The notes below the pieces were generated by a model, which was given only the letters and a program-made list of their open reading frames with translations, was not told the origin of the DNA and did not search any database. From Clostridiales bacterium UBA1380 (GTDB lineage: Bacteria; Bacillota; Clostridia; Oscillospirales; CAG-272): DNA of 21,926 bases. Below, one piece after another: positions 1-7,260 of this stretch; within the stretch, counting starts at the first letter, position 1; each line of letters opens with the position of its first letter. A program made the position numbers and the translations under genes. The DNA is taken from NCBI GenBank assembly GCA_002305445.1, contig DBRA01000064.1, forward strand, positions 14,324-36,249, in the 5' to 3' direction.

Positions 1-48
1 GCGGCATATACTGTTAACGATACGGAAGCGGCGATGCGCCGCAATTAA
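1..48 (+). CDS. 3' end of an unidentified upstream gene (partial)
   Basis: Frame 1 is open from the window edge to a TAA at 46-48 and encodes the tail AAYTVNDTEAAMRRN. The fragment is too short to assign a family. It ends 24 bases before the preferred start of the DUF3343 gene, so it is probably the upstream member of the same operon. In related Clostridia DUF3343 genes often sit beside selenium or sulfur metabolism genes, but nothing in these 15 residues proves that here. The frame could also be open by chance. Confidence 0.35.
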   Translation, partial: AAYTVNDTEAAMRRN

Positions 49-72
49 ACATTGACAGGATGGAATACAGAA

Positions 73-300
73 TTGCGCTGCCTTGCAACTATGAAATCAT
101 CAACCTATGCGGAGAAAGCCATGCGCGCTCTCGCGCATTCCGGCATTAACAGCTGCATAGTTAAAATAGATCCGAATCTAACAAAGAGAGGATGCTCCTT
201 CGCGATATCGTACGACTGCGCTTATACGGAGCGCGTCAAGAAGATTTTCAACAATAAAGCTATCGACTACGGCGATATCATAGGGCGGAATGATGGATAG
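73..300 (+). CDS. DUF3343 family protein (putative Se/S carrier-like)
   Basis: Small cytosolic protein of 75 residues from the TTG at 73. It matches the DUF3343 pattern: an N-terminal MRCLATMKSS strand entering an amphipathic helix (AEKAMRALAHSGI), then a glycine-cysteine turn (KRGCSFAISYD), then a C-terminal helix and short strand. Family members are about 70-85 residues and are proposed, not proven, to carry sulfur or selenium; the cysteine in the RGC turn is the candidate carrier residue. The frame is also open from a TTG at 52, but starting at 73 gives the usual family N-terminus, with an AGGA at 57-60 as weak ribosome binding site; ATG 91 is a third option. The stop overlaps the start of the downstream desulfurase-like gene, so the two are coupled. 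Confidence 0.75.
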   Translation: MRCLATMKSSTYAEKAMRALAHSGINSCIVKIDPNLTKRGCSFAISYDCAYTERVKKIFNNKAIDYGDIIGRNDG

Positions 301-1453
301 AAGAATCATATATCTCGACAACGCCGCCACATCATGGCCGAAGCCGCCCGGGGTCGCAGCCGCGATAACGGAATGCATGGCGAACGCGGGCGGCAATCCG
401 GGCCGCGGCTCTCATACGCTTGCGAAGAGAGCCGCGGAGCGCATTTACGACTGCCGCGAAGCGCTTGCGGAGCTTTTGCACTGCGAGCCGGAGCAGGTCG
501 CGTTCACATACAACACCACGTATGCGCTTAACATGGCGATAAAAGGCGCGCTCGCGTCGTTCCCCGGCGATATAGCGATAAGCGATATCGAGCACAACAG
601 CGTCCGCCGCCCGGCACTCGCGGCCGCGCGCGAACACAGGATGCGGCTGCGCGTTTTTCGCGCGTCGGAAGACGAGGGCGAGCTTGAAGCGGAGCTGCGC
701 CGCGTTTTAGACCGCGGAGTTACCGTGCTCGCGTGCACACACGCGTCAAACGTGTGCTCGCTCGCCATGCCGGCGGAACTGATCGGGCGACTATGCGCGG
801 AACGCGGCGTTTTCTTCATACTAGACGCTGCGCAGAGCGCGGGCTCGCTCGAGATCGATATTGAAAAGATGAATATAAGCGCGCTCGCCGCGCCCGGCCA
901 CAAGGGGCTTTACGGTCCGCAGGGCTGCGGCGTTTTGGCTGTGCGGCAGGAAACGCCGCTGCGGACGCTGCTCGAGGGCGGCGGCGGCATAAACTCGCGG
1001 GACGACTACATGCCGGATTTTATGCCGGAGCGCTTCGAAGCCGGCACGCTTGCAGTGCCGGCGATAGCCGGTCTCGCAGAAGGTGTGCGGTGGGTGCGCC
1101 GCGTCACGCCGTCGCGCATACACGCGCACGAAACAGCGCTTTGCGAACGGTTTTACAAAAGAATATCGCGCGATGATCGCGTAAAGACGTATAAGCTCGG
1201 CTCAGGCGGGACGCTGATGATAAATATCGACGGTTACGACAGCGAAAGCGCGGCTGCGGCGCTCGACGAGCGCTACGGCATATGCGTCCGCGCGGGGCTG
1301 CACTGCTCGCCGATGGGCCATTCGCGTCTCGGGACGCCGGAGTCGGGCGCGGTGCGGTTCTCGTTCGGCGCGATGAACACCGAAAGAGACGCCGACGCGG
1401 CCGCAGCCGCCGTGCTTGCGCTCGCCTCCGAAAAACCGGCAAAGCGTAAATGA
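290..1453 (+). CDS. Aminotransferase class V, cysteine desulfurase family protein
   Basis: PLP-dependent enzyme of 387 residues, the normal length for the clostridial cysteine desulfurase-like family. The N-terminus has the signature YLDNAATSWPKP. The PLP lysine is K205 in APGHKGLYGPQG, preceded by the cofactor-binding DAAQS motif, and the likely catalytic cysteine is C339 in RAGLHCSP. Such enzymes take sulfur or selenium from cysteine or selenocysteine as a persulfide or selenide on that cysteine. The gene begins inside the end of the DUF3343 gene (ATG at 290, or a second ATG at 293), so the two proteins are probably made together, and the small protein may accept the chalcogen. The sequence does not tell sulfur from selenium. 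There is no IscU or SUF scaffold next to it, which argues against a general Fe-S cluster role. Confidence 0.88.
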   Translation: MMDRRIIYLDNAATSWPKPPGVAAAITECMANAGGNPGRGSHTLAKRAAERIYDCREALAELLHCEPEQVAFTYNTTYALNMAIKGALASFPGDIAISDIEHNSVRRPALAAAREHRMRLRVFRASEDEGELEAELRRVLDRGVTVLACTHASNVCSLAMPAELIGRLCAERGVFFILDAAQSAGSLEIDIEKMNISALAAPGHKGLYGPQGCGVLAVRQETPLRTLLEGGGGINSRDDYMPDFMPERFEAGTLAVPAIAGLAEGVRWVRRVTPSRIHAHETALCERFYKRISRDDRVKTYKLGSGGTLMINIDGYDSESAAAALDERYGICVRAGLHCSPMGHSRLGTPESGAVRFSFGAMNTERDADAAAAAVLALASEKPAKRK

Positions 1454-1467
1454 ATACGGGATAATCG

Positions 1468-1493
1468 CGGCGGCGTCACATGCTCCGCCGTTT
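1468..1493 (+). terminator. Weak terminator-like hairpin after the desulfurase-like gene
   Basis: Arms CGGCGG (1468-1473) and CCGCCG (1485-1490) form a 6 bp GC stem with an 11-base loop, 14 bases after the stop codon. Only three T residues follow, so termination would be inefficient. Confidence 0.3.
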
Positions 1494-1540
1494 ACCTCTC
1501 GACTCGCGCTCTCGCGACGACATGAGCCGGCAGCCGCGCG

Positions 1541-2050
1541 TCACACACCCGCCGCGGTTTTCTTAGCGCGCTTTCGTTTATCCGCATGTTTGAGGATAAT
1601 ATATACGATAAAAATACCGGCGGCTGCGCCGAGCGCGTCGATTATGACGTCGTAAAACATGCACGAACGACCGGGGACGAAGTACTGGTGAAGTTCGTCG
1701 GACGACGCGTACAGGACACAGAAGAGATACGACGCAAACGGCGCTGTTTTTTTCGCGCGCGTATTTGACGCGGCGATATACGACAGCGCGCCGAGGATGA
1801 AATAGATGCCTGCGTGCGCAATTTTGCGCAGCACCATGTTGAATATGTACACAACGCGTTCGCGGAAGAGCGCGGCGTCAAATCCTTCGCCGTGGATGAA
1901 CGATCCGATCAGCGATTCGGATATGCTGCCCGACAAGCCGGAGGATTCGGCTCCGTTCTGCGCCGATAAAACGAATATAACGCCTGCCCAGAGCAGCGTC
2001 AGCGCCGCGAAAACGACGAACATACGGTTAATTCTTACTTTATCCGACAA
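1541..2050 (-). CDS. VanZ-like integral membrane protein
   Basis: Protein of 169 residues with the VanZ-family layout: an N-terminal membrane segment (about 10-28) ending in FVLSAQNGAESS, the motif RKIAHAGIYFILG near 75-87, the conserved YASSDELHQYFVPGR segment near 114-128, then DVIIDALGAAAG within the last membrane helix and a basic tail. In enterococci VanZ gives low-level teicoplanin resistance, but stand-alone VanZ-like proteins are common in Clostridia and have no settled function, so resistance should not be inferred. The gene has its own near-consensus promoter at 2085-2113 and is monocistronic: the gene beyond its 3' end runs convergently. No clear terminator follows its stop codon. 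Confidence 0.85.
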   Translation of the reverse strand: MSDKVRINRMFVVFAALTLLWAGVIFVLSAQNGAESSGLSGSISESLIGSFIHGEGFDAALFRERVVYIFNMVLRKIAHAGIYFILGALSYIAASNTRAKKTAPFASYLFCVLYASSDELHQYFVPGRSCMFYDVIIDALGAAAGIFIVYIILKHADKRKRAKKTAAGV

Positions 2051-2084
2051 AGAATGAAAGGTCTCCGTTTATAAATATGATATA

Positions 2085-2113
2085 ATTATATCATGCGCAT
2101 GTGATTATGTAAA
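2085..2113 (-). promoter_or_regulatory. Sigma-A-type promoter of the VanZ-like gene
   Basis: Read on the minus strand, TTTACA (2113-2108), a 17-base spacer and TATAAT (2090-2085). The -10 box is 35 bases upstream of the ATG. The -35 box abuts the terminator hairpin that starts at 2114. Confidence 0.7.
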
Positions 2114-2150
2114 CAGCCGCACAGCGAGTTGTCTGTACGGCTGCTTTTTT
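2114..2150 (+). terminator. Rho-independent terminator between the VanZ-like and SpoVAF-like genes
   Basis: Arms CAGCCG (2114-2119) plus ACAG (2121-2124) pair with CTGT (2133-2136) plus CGGCTG (2138-2143), with a single C-A mismatch and an 8-base loop. On the plus strand the stem is followed at once by a T tract (2145-2150). The minus-strand side, which would serve the SpoVAF-like gene, has only a short T stretch, so termination in that direction is probably weaker. Confidence 0.65.
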
Positions 2151-2151
2151 A

Positions 2152-3579
2152 TTATCCGTTGTCGTTTTTCTTTAGCCTGAATAACAGGTGAGCGAGCGCT
2201 TTGCCGTTGAACGGGACCAGCGGGTAGAGGTAGGAGCGTTTGCCGTTGACGGTCTTATTCGTCGCGACGAGCACAAATCCGCCGATTACGCTGAAAACAA
2301 AACCGTATATGCCGAAGAGCGCCGTCAGCAGAAGCGTCAGCATGCGCATAAATTTAAAGGCGTAGCCGAGCTCGTAACTCGACTGCGTAAAGTTTGCTAT
2401 CGCGACGAACGCGGTATAAAGGATGACGTCCGGACACAGCCACCCTGTTTTTACGGCGAAATCGCCGAGCAGAAGCCCTCCGACGACCGACAGCGAATTC
2501 GACAGAATGTTCGGCGTGTTGAGCGACGCGAGCTTGAGGCCGTCAAGCGCGAATTCGCATAAGAAAAGCTGCAGTATTATCGGCAGGTTGCCCGGATCCT
2601 CCGGCACCAGAAACAAAAGCGCATCCGGCAGATAATTCTGATACATCAGCGACATATACCACAAAGGTGACGCAATGACCGTAATCCAGAATATGACATG
2701 CCGCACTATGCGCAGATATGTGCCGGTCAGCGGCGGGAAATAATAGTCGTTTGTCTCCTGCAGAAAGTCGAGCGCACATGTCGGCAGGATCATCGCCTCT
2801 GGCGACGTGTCGCATAAAATTATGACCGATCCCTCGAAGATCATCGCCGCGGCCGCATCCGGTCGCTCGGTCATGCGCACCTTAGGGAATGGGTTGTACC
2901 ACCGCTGCCGTATGATCGATTCGATCAGGCTGCGGTGACCCATCGGCAGCGCCTTCACATCGAGCGACGTTATCTTTTTATACAGCATATCGACATACGA
3001 CGCGTCCGCGACGCCGTCGATGTAACAGATCGCTATGTCGGTGCGCGACTCCGAGCCGACCGACGCGAATTTGATGGTCAGGCGGGGATCGCGTATGCGC
3101 CGCCGGAGCATCGCGGCGTTGAATATCATGGTCTCGACGAAACCGTCGCGGCTGCCGCGTATGACGCGGTCGTTATCCGGCTCGTCCACGGAGCGGGCCG
3201 GATACGTCCGCATGTCGATAACGAGCGCGTCGGGGCCGAAGCCGTCGCACAAGAACACCTCGCAGCCGGAGAGGACGCTTGTGACGAGCGCGTCGAGATC
3301 GTTTTCGACATCGACCTCGGCTGCGGGGATGTGCTCCACCGCGAAGCGCTCCGCGCTGCCCGGGCTGCCGTCACCGGTGCTTTCGACAGACGCGAGATAC
3401 TGGAGCATCTTCTGAAGCGACTCGGCTTTTACGAAGCCGTCGATATAGTACATTACGGCGTCGGAGCCGCCTATGATGAGCTCGCGCCGCAGCAGATCGA
3501 AGCTCTCGCCGCAGCGCAGCAGCGTGTCCATCGTCTTTTTATCCGTCGCGAAATCGCCGGTCAGAACGCCAGACGACAT
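2152..3579 (-). CDS. SpoVAF-like spore germination protein (GerA family)
   Basis: Membrane protein of 475 residues. The N-terminal soluble half carries the GerA hallmark RGSRDGFVETMIFN near 141-154. The junction YNPFPKVRMTERPD (about 228-241) and the following DTSPEAMILPT are typical of SpoVAF. The C-terminal half has about five hydrophobic segments (roughly 290-445) and ends with YLYPLVPFNGKAL, again SpoVAF-like. SpoVAF and GerA proteins lie in the inner spore membrane and act in germinant response or dipicolinic acid release. I chose the ATG at 3579 over an in-frame GTG at 3588 because a GAGGTG ribosome binding site (3591-3586) sits 6 bases upstream of the ATG and overlaps the GTG. Neither other spoVA genes nor gerB/gerC partners are adjacent. 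The ribosome binding site lies inside a strong hairpin. Confidence 0.85.
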   Translation of the reverse strand: MSSGVLTGDFATDKKTMDTLLRCGESFDLLRRELIIGGSDAVMYYIDGFVKAESLQKMLQYLASVESTGDGSPGSAERFAVEHIPAAEVDVENDLDALVTSVLSGCEVFLCDGFGPDALVIDMRTYPARSVDEPDNDRVIRGSRDGFVETMIFNAAMLRRRIRDPRLTIKFASVGSESRTDIAICYIDGVADASYVDMLYKKITSLDVKALPMGHRSLIESIIRQRWYNPFPKVRMTERPDAAAAMIFEGSVIILCDTSPEAMILPTCALDFLQETNDYYFPPLTGTYLRIVRHVIFWITVIASPLWYMSLMYQNYLPDALLFLVPEDPGNLPIILQLFLCEFALDGLKLASLNTPNILSNSLSVVGGLLLGDFAVKTGWLCPDVILYTAFVAIANFTQSSYELGYAFKFMRMLTLLLTALFGIYGFVFSVIGGFVLVATNKTVNGKRSYLYPLVPFNGKALAHLLFRLKKNDNG

Positions 3580-3629
3580 AAAAAACACCTCGTCAACAGA
3601 TTTTTCCTTTATTATCTGCGATGAGGTGT
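3580..3629 (-). promoter_or_regulatory. Terminator-shaped hairpin covering the SpoVAF-like ribosome binding site
   Basis: Read on the minus strand, the arm at 3629-3614 pairs with the arm at 3601-3585: 7 bp (ACACCTC with GAGGTGT), one mismatch, 3 bp, a bulge, then 5 bp (CAGAT with ATCTG), around a 12-base loop. A run of six T residues (3585-3580) follows and leads straight into the ATG at 3579. The GAGGTG ribosome binding site forms the base of the stem. It may be the terminator of the upstream kinase/methyltransferase transcript, an attenuator, or a translational lock on the spore gene. Confidence 0.6.
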
Positions 3630-3711
3630 CGTTTTATTCGCCGCCGCTGCGGATGCATGCGGGCCGCATATTTACTCAATCTTTGATATTCGCCGGATTA
3701 CGTAAGCTGTT

Positions 3712-4845
3712 TTAATTACGCGGGGGTTTAAAAAATTCGTAGAAATAGCACGGTATCATACCGTTATAGAGCTTGCGTATCTTGTCGGCGCGCCTGCCAT
3801 ACAGCTGCGCGAACTTTTCGCTCGATGTTATGACGTATATCTGCCAGCGGTCGAGCGTTGCGAAATGCGCGCCCATCGCGCGGTAAAGCACCTCCGACTC
3901 CTCGACTGTCGACATGCGCTCGCCGTACGGCGGGTTGCAGACGATGGTGCCGCGCCGCCCGCCGGCTTCGATTTTCAGCGCGTCGGCTTCGAAGCACTTG
4001 ATGTGCGCGGCCATGCCGGCGCGGCGCACGTTGTCGCGCGTCTGCGCGACGGCGGCCGGGTCGATGTCCGAGGCGAACGCTTCGAAGCCGCAGTCCTCGT
4101 CTATCGCGGCGACGGCTTCGTCACGCGCGTCGTCCCACAGCTCTGACGGAAAAATGCCGAAGCGTTCGGCCGCGAACGAACGGTTTAAGCCCGGCGCGGT
4201 GTGCGTCATGAGCAGCGCGGCTTCGATGGGTATCGTGCCGGAGCCGCACATCGGGTCCCAGAACAGAACATCGCTGCGCGGCCTCGCAAAGGTCGCGAGC
4301 GCTGCGGCGAGAGTTTCGCGTATGGGCGCTTCGCCCGTTTCGCGGCGGTAGCCGCGCTTATAAAGAGGGTCGCCGGACAGGTCGAGCAGAATCGACGCGG
4401 TGTCCTTGTATATGAAGAAGACGAGCTGATACTTTTCGCCGGTCTCCGGCAGCGTCGTTAAGCTGTAGGCGGCTCCGAGCCTTTTCGCCGCGGCTTTTTT
4501 CACGATGCTCTGGCAGTCCGGCACCGACTGCAGCCCGCTCTTCAAGCAGTGACCCTTGACCGGGAACGCGCCGTCGCGCGGTATCACATCCTCGAGCGGC
4601 AGCGCCGCGACGCCTTCGAACAGTTCATCGAAGGAGCGCGCGGGAAACTCGCCGAGCACAAGATACAGCCGCTCGGCATACCGCATGTTTATATTGGCGC
4701 GCGCGGCCGCATCCGCGCCGCCCTCAAAGTAGACGCGGCCGTCGATTCCGCCCGTCCGCTTGCAGCCGAGGGCGTCAATGTCCGCGCCGACAAGTCCTTC
4801 GAGGCCGAACAGGCATGTGGCCGCGTATTTGTAATTTGCTCCCAA
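3712..4845 (-). CDS. THUMP-domain class I SAM-dependent RNA methyltransferase (RlmL-N/YpsC-like)
   Basis: Cytosolic enzyme of 378 residues that probably methylates a guanine N2 in 23S rRNA, as relatives of the RlmL N-terminal half do; the exact target is inferred. Order: N-terminal ferredoxin-like/THUMP part (about 1-160), then a Rossmann methyltransferase fold with SAM motif DPMCGSGT (197-204) and catalytic NPPY (304-307). The start is taken as TTG 4845, which lies 13 bases after the kinase stop and is preceded by GGGGAA (4857-4852). It gives the normal family N-terminus ANYKYAATCLFGLEG. An in-frame ATG at 4935 would add 30 residues overlapping the kinase gene that do not resemble the family. 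It is co-transcribed with the two-component genes upstream. Confidence 0.88.
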   Translation of the reverse strand: MGANYKYAATCLFGLEGLVGADIDALGCKRTGGIDGRVYFEGGADAAARANINMRYAERLYLVLGEFPARSFDELFEGVAALPLEDVIPRDGAFPVKGHCLKSGLQSVPDCQSIVKKAAAKRLGAAYSLTTLPETGEKYQLVFFIYKDTASILLDLSGDPLYKRGYRRETGEAPIRETLAAALATFARPRSDVLFWDPMCGSGTIPIEAALLMTHTAPGLNRSFAAERFGIFPSELWDDARDEAVAAIDEDCGFEAFASDIDPAAVAQTRDNVRRAGMAAHIKCFEADALKIEAGGRRGTIVCNPPYGERMSTVEESEVLYRAMGAHFATLDRWQIYVITSSEKFAQLYGRRADKIRKLYNGMIPCYFYEFFKPPRN

Positions 4846-4858
4846 AGCAAGTTCCCCG

Positions 4859-6409
4859 TTATTTTCCGGTGCGCGGCAGCGTGAAAGCGAATTTGCAGTT
4901 TCTGCCGTAATCGCTCTCAACCCAGATATCCTCACCGTGCGCCTTGATTATTGTTTTACAGATATACAGCCCGAGCCCGACGCCCGTCTTGTCGAGGCCG
5001 CGGCTCTTGTCGCTCTTGTAGAAGCGCTCGAATACGTATTTTATGTCGTCGGGCGGTATGCCGACGCCTTCGTTGTAGACGCTGACCCTGACCTTGTGAT
5101 CTGTATACTCGACGGCTACCTTGAACTTCCCGTTCTTTTTTGAAAACTTTATGCCGTTGTCGCAGATGTTGTAAATGACCTGGTGTATCGCGTCGCGGTC
5201 GGCGACGACGAACATGTTGTCTTCGGTGCATTCGAAATCGACGTCGAGCTTGTGATCCTCGATCTTCTGCTCGAAGCTGATAAGCACCTGCCGCGCAAGC
5301 TCGCAGACGTCGAACGTCGTCATCGTGAACTTGCGCTCGCCCGCCTGCATCCTCGAAATATCGAGCAGACTCGATACGAGCCTTGAGAGCCGCTTGACTT
5401 CGTTGGCGATCACGCCAAGGTAGTAGTCCTGCTTCTCGGGGGGGATCGCGCCGACGAGGATGTTGTCGATGAAGCCGGCGATCGTCGTCATCGGCGTGCG
5501 CAGGTCGTGGCTGACGTTCGCGAGGAAGGTAGTGCGCATCTGCTCCATCGTGGCGAGCGAGTCGGCCATATTGTTGAACGCGGTCGCCAGCTCCGCAATC
5601 TCGTCGTGTCCGCGCACGGGCACGCGGACGTCGAACTGTCCGTCCGCGAACTGTTTCGCCGCGCGGCTCATCTCCTTAAGCGGGCTGATTATCTTCTCTG
5701 TAAGGAAGTACACGACGACGATCGCGGTGAGCATGATCCACATGCTCGACAGGATGACCGTCTTCAGCATCGTGTTGAGCAGCTCGTCCATGCCGGGGTT
5801 TTCGACCGTCGCAAGCACGCCGCCGAGAATGCCGAAATTATCTGTTTTAATCGGCACGCCGTAGACAAGATGCGGCGTTTCGAAGTAGCCGTCGAGATTG
5901 TCGTGCCTGTAAAATTCGTATCCGCCCTTCAGGCGGTTGTTTACCGAAAAAGGCAGCGGTTTAACCTCGGGGAGAGCCGATTGCGCATCATCCGTATCCG
6001 CTTCGTCGTCCGCTGCGTTTTCGCTTTGTCCGGCTTTCGTGGTACGCTTTTTTTCCAAGATAGATATCGAGTCCTTGCCGTCGAGGTCTGTTATTATTAT
6101 CCGCAGATCCTCGATATTCAGCGAAAGCAGCTCGATCATAGGCTTGATGTCGTTGATGTTGTTTTCCACAAAGTCGTTGACGTCTATTTTCGAAGTGTCA
6201 GTTCCATAAGGGAGCGCAGCCACATATTCGACGTAGGACTGCTGCATGAACACCGCCATCGAATGAGCGGCTTTCTGCAGCGCTTTTTCGGTCGAGTTGA
6301 CGGCGTAGCTGTTGATAAGCGACGTTACGATCGCGGTGAATGCGACGAAGCTCGCCGATATTATGACCATAAACGTCGTTATATATTTTGTAAACAGGCT
6401 CTTGAACAA
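4859..6409 (-). CDS. Membrane sensor histidine kinase with HAMP domain
   Basis: Protein of 516 residues. Membrane helix about 12-34; extracytoplasmic sensor about 35-213, containing a low-complexity acidic stretch near 129-141; second helix about 215-237; HAMP 238-290; HisKA dimerisation domain with phospho-acceptor H301 in NVSHDLRTP; ATPase domain with N box NICDNGIKF (414-422), NEGVGIP (446-452) and GVGLGL (476-481). It autophosphorylates on H301 and should pass the phosphate to D53 of the regulator encoded just upstream. The start is TTG 6409 behind a strong GGAGG (6424-6420). The signal is unknown: the sensor region shows no ligand motif I can name. It is separated from the regulator gene by 77 bases containing a terminator-like hairpin, and its stop is 13 bases before the methyltransferase start. 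Confidence 0.93.
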   Translation of the reverse strand: MFKSLFTKYITTFMVIISASFVAFTAIVTSLINSYAVNSTEKALQKAAHSMAVFMQQSYVEYVAALPYGTDTSKIDVNDFVENNINDIKPMIELLSLNIEDLRIIITDLDGKDSISILEKKRTTKAGQSENAADDEADTDDAQSALPEVKPLPFSVNNRLKGGYEFYRHDNLDGYFETPHLVYGVPIKTDNFGILGGVLATVENPGMDELLNTMLKTVILSSMWIMLTAIVVVYFLTEKIISPLKEMSRAAKQFADGQFDVRVPVRGHDEIAELATAFNNMADSLATMEQMRTTFLANVSHDLRTPMTTIAGFIDNILVGAIPPEKQDYYLGVIANEVKRLSRLVSSLLDISRMQAGERKFTMTTFDVCELARQVLISFEQKIEDHKLDVDFECTEDNMFVVADRDAIHQVIYNICDNGIKFSKKNGKFKVAVEYTDHKVRVSVYNEGVGIPPDDIKYVFERFYKSDKSRGLDKTGVGLGLYICKTIIKAHGEDIWVESDYGRNCKFAFTLPRTGK

Positions 6410-6445
6410 CTATATCCGCCTCCTCTCCCAACGATGATACAAGGC

Positions 6446-6473
6446 AAAAAAATCGAACAGCAAGTGTCCGATT
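6446..6473 (-). terminator. Intercistronic terminator or attenuator between regulator and kinase genes
   Basis: Read on the minus strand, AATCGGACA (6473-6465) pairs with TGTTCGATT (6459-6451) over 9 bp with one G-U, around a 5-base loop, and a run of seven T residues ends at 6446. It begins 13 bases after the regulator stop codon. As the kinase gene has no clear promoter of its own, this probably acts as a partial terminator. Confidence 0.65.
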
Positions 6474-6486
6474 CTTTGTGCTCTAT

Positions 6487-7176
6487 TTACTTAAGCAGTT
6501 CGAACTTGTAACCGACGCCCCAGACCGTCTTAAGGGTCCACTTGTCGGACACGCCCTCCAGCTTTTCACGGAGTCTCTTGACGTGCACGTCGACCGTGCG
6601 GCTGTCTCCGAGGTAGTCAAATCCCCATACCTTGTCAAGAAGCTGGTCGCGCGTGAAGACGCGGTTGAAGTTGGATGCGAGGAAGTGAAGCAGTTCCAGC
6701 TCCTTCGGCGGGATGTCGACGGCCTTGCCGTTGAGCTTGAGCTCGTACTTCTGCAGGCTGATTTCGATGTTGTCGAACTTTATGACGTCCTCGTCCGTGC
6801 TGTTATCATGGCTGGAGTAGCGGCGGAGCACGGCCTTGATGCGGGCGGACAGCTCCTTCATGTCGAAAGGCTTGACGACGAAATCATCGGCGCCGAGCTC
6901 GAGACCGAGCACCTTGTCAATGACGTCGCCTTTCGCCGTTATCATTATAACCGGTTTCGAAGATTTCTCGCGGATTTCGCGGCAGACCTGCCAGCCGTCC
7001 TTCTTGGGAAGCATTACGTCGAGCAGAACAAGGTCCGGCTCGTACATTTTAAAATAGTTGACGCCCTCGGCGCCGTCGTTTGCGGTCTTTACCTCATAGC
7101 CTTCGTTTTCAAAATAAAGCCGAAGAAGGTCGCAAATATTGATGTCGTCGTCTACGACGAGTATTTTCGTCGCCAT
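6487..7176 (-). CDS. OmpR/PhoB-family response regulator
   Basis: DNA-binding regulator of 229 residues, the normal length for the family. The receiver domain (1-120) has the acidic pocket D9-D11, phospho-acceptor D53 (LLDVMLPKKDG), T80 and K102. The C-terminal winged helix (about 130-229) shows the family motifs PPKELELLHFLASN, TRDQLLDKVWG and RTVDVHVKRLREKLE. It is the first gene of the transcript, with a near-consensus promoter at 7232-7260 and a GGAGAG ribosome binding site, and is followed by its cognate kinase. Target genes cannot be read from the sequence. The overall type is close to the PhoB/WalR/ResD group, but I cannot place it in one of these. Confidence 0.94.
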   Translation of the reverse strand: MATKILVVDDDINICDLLRLYFENEGYEVKTANDGAEGVNYFKMYEPDLVLLDVMLPKKDGWQVCREIREKSSKPVIMITAKGDVIDKVLGLELGADDFVVKPFDMKELSARIKAVLRRYSSHDNSTDEDVIKFDNIEISLQKYELKLNGKAVDIPPKELELLHFLASNFNRVFTRDQLLDKVWGFDYLGDSRTVDVHVKRLREKLEGVSDKWTLKTVWGVGYKFELLK

Positions 7177-7231
7177 ATTTGATCTCTCCGTTTCTTTTAT
7201 ACTCTTTTAAAAAATTATCAATATTAAGTAT

Positions 7232-7260
7232 ATTATATCACTTATTTCGGCTTTTGTAAA
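7232..7260 (-). promoter_or_regulatory. Promoter of the two-component operon
   Basis: On the minus strand TTTACA (7260-7255), a 17-base spacer and TATAAT (7237-7232). The ATG follows 55 bases downstream of the -10 box. This is a good sigma-A-type promoter and should drive regulator, kinase (through the hairpin) and methyltransferase. Confidence 0.7.

Noticed and set aside
3630..3711. Forespore (sigma F/G) promoter for the SpoVAF-like gene
   Set aside because: I looked for the -35 and -10 patterns of these factors upstream of the gene and found no convincing pair with proper spacing.
4846..4935. 30-residue N-terminal extension of the RNA methyltransferase
   Set aside because: It overlaps the 3' end of the kinase gene and does not resemble the family; TTG 4845 has a ribosome binding site in the short gap.
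5507..6511. 334-codon plus-strand frame over the histidine kinase
   Set aside because: Shadow of the kinase gene; unbalanced composition rich in Arg, His and Val, and no domain pattern.
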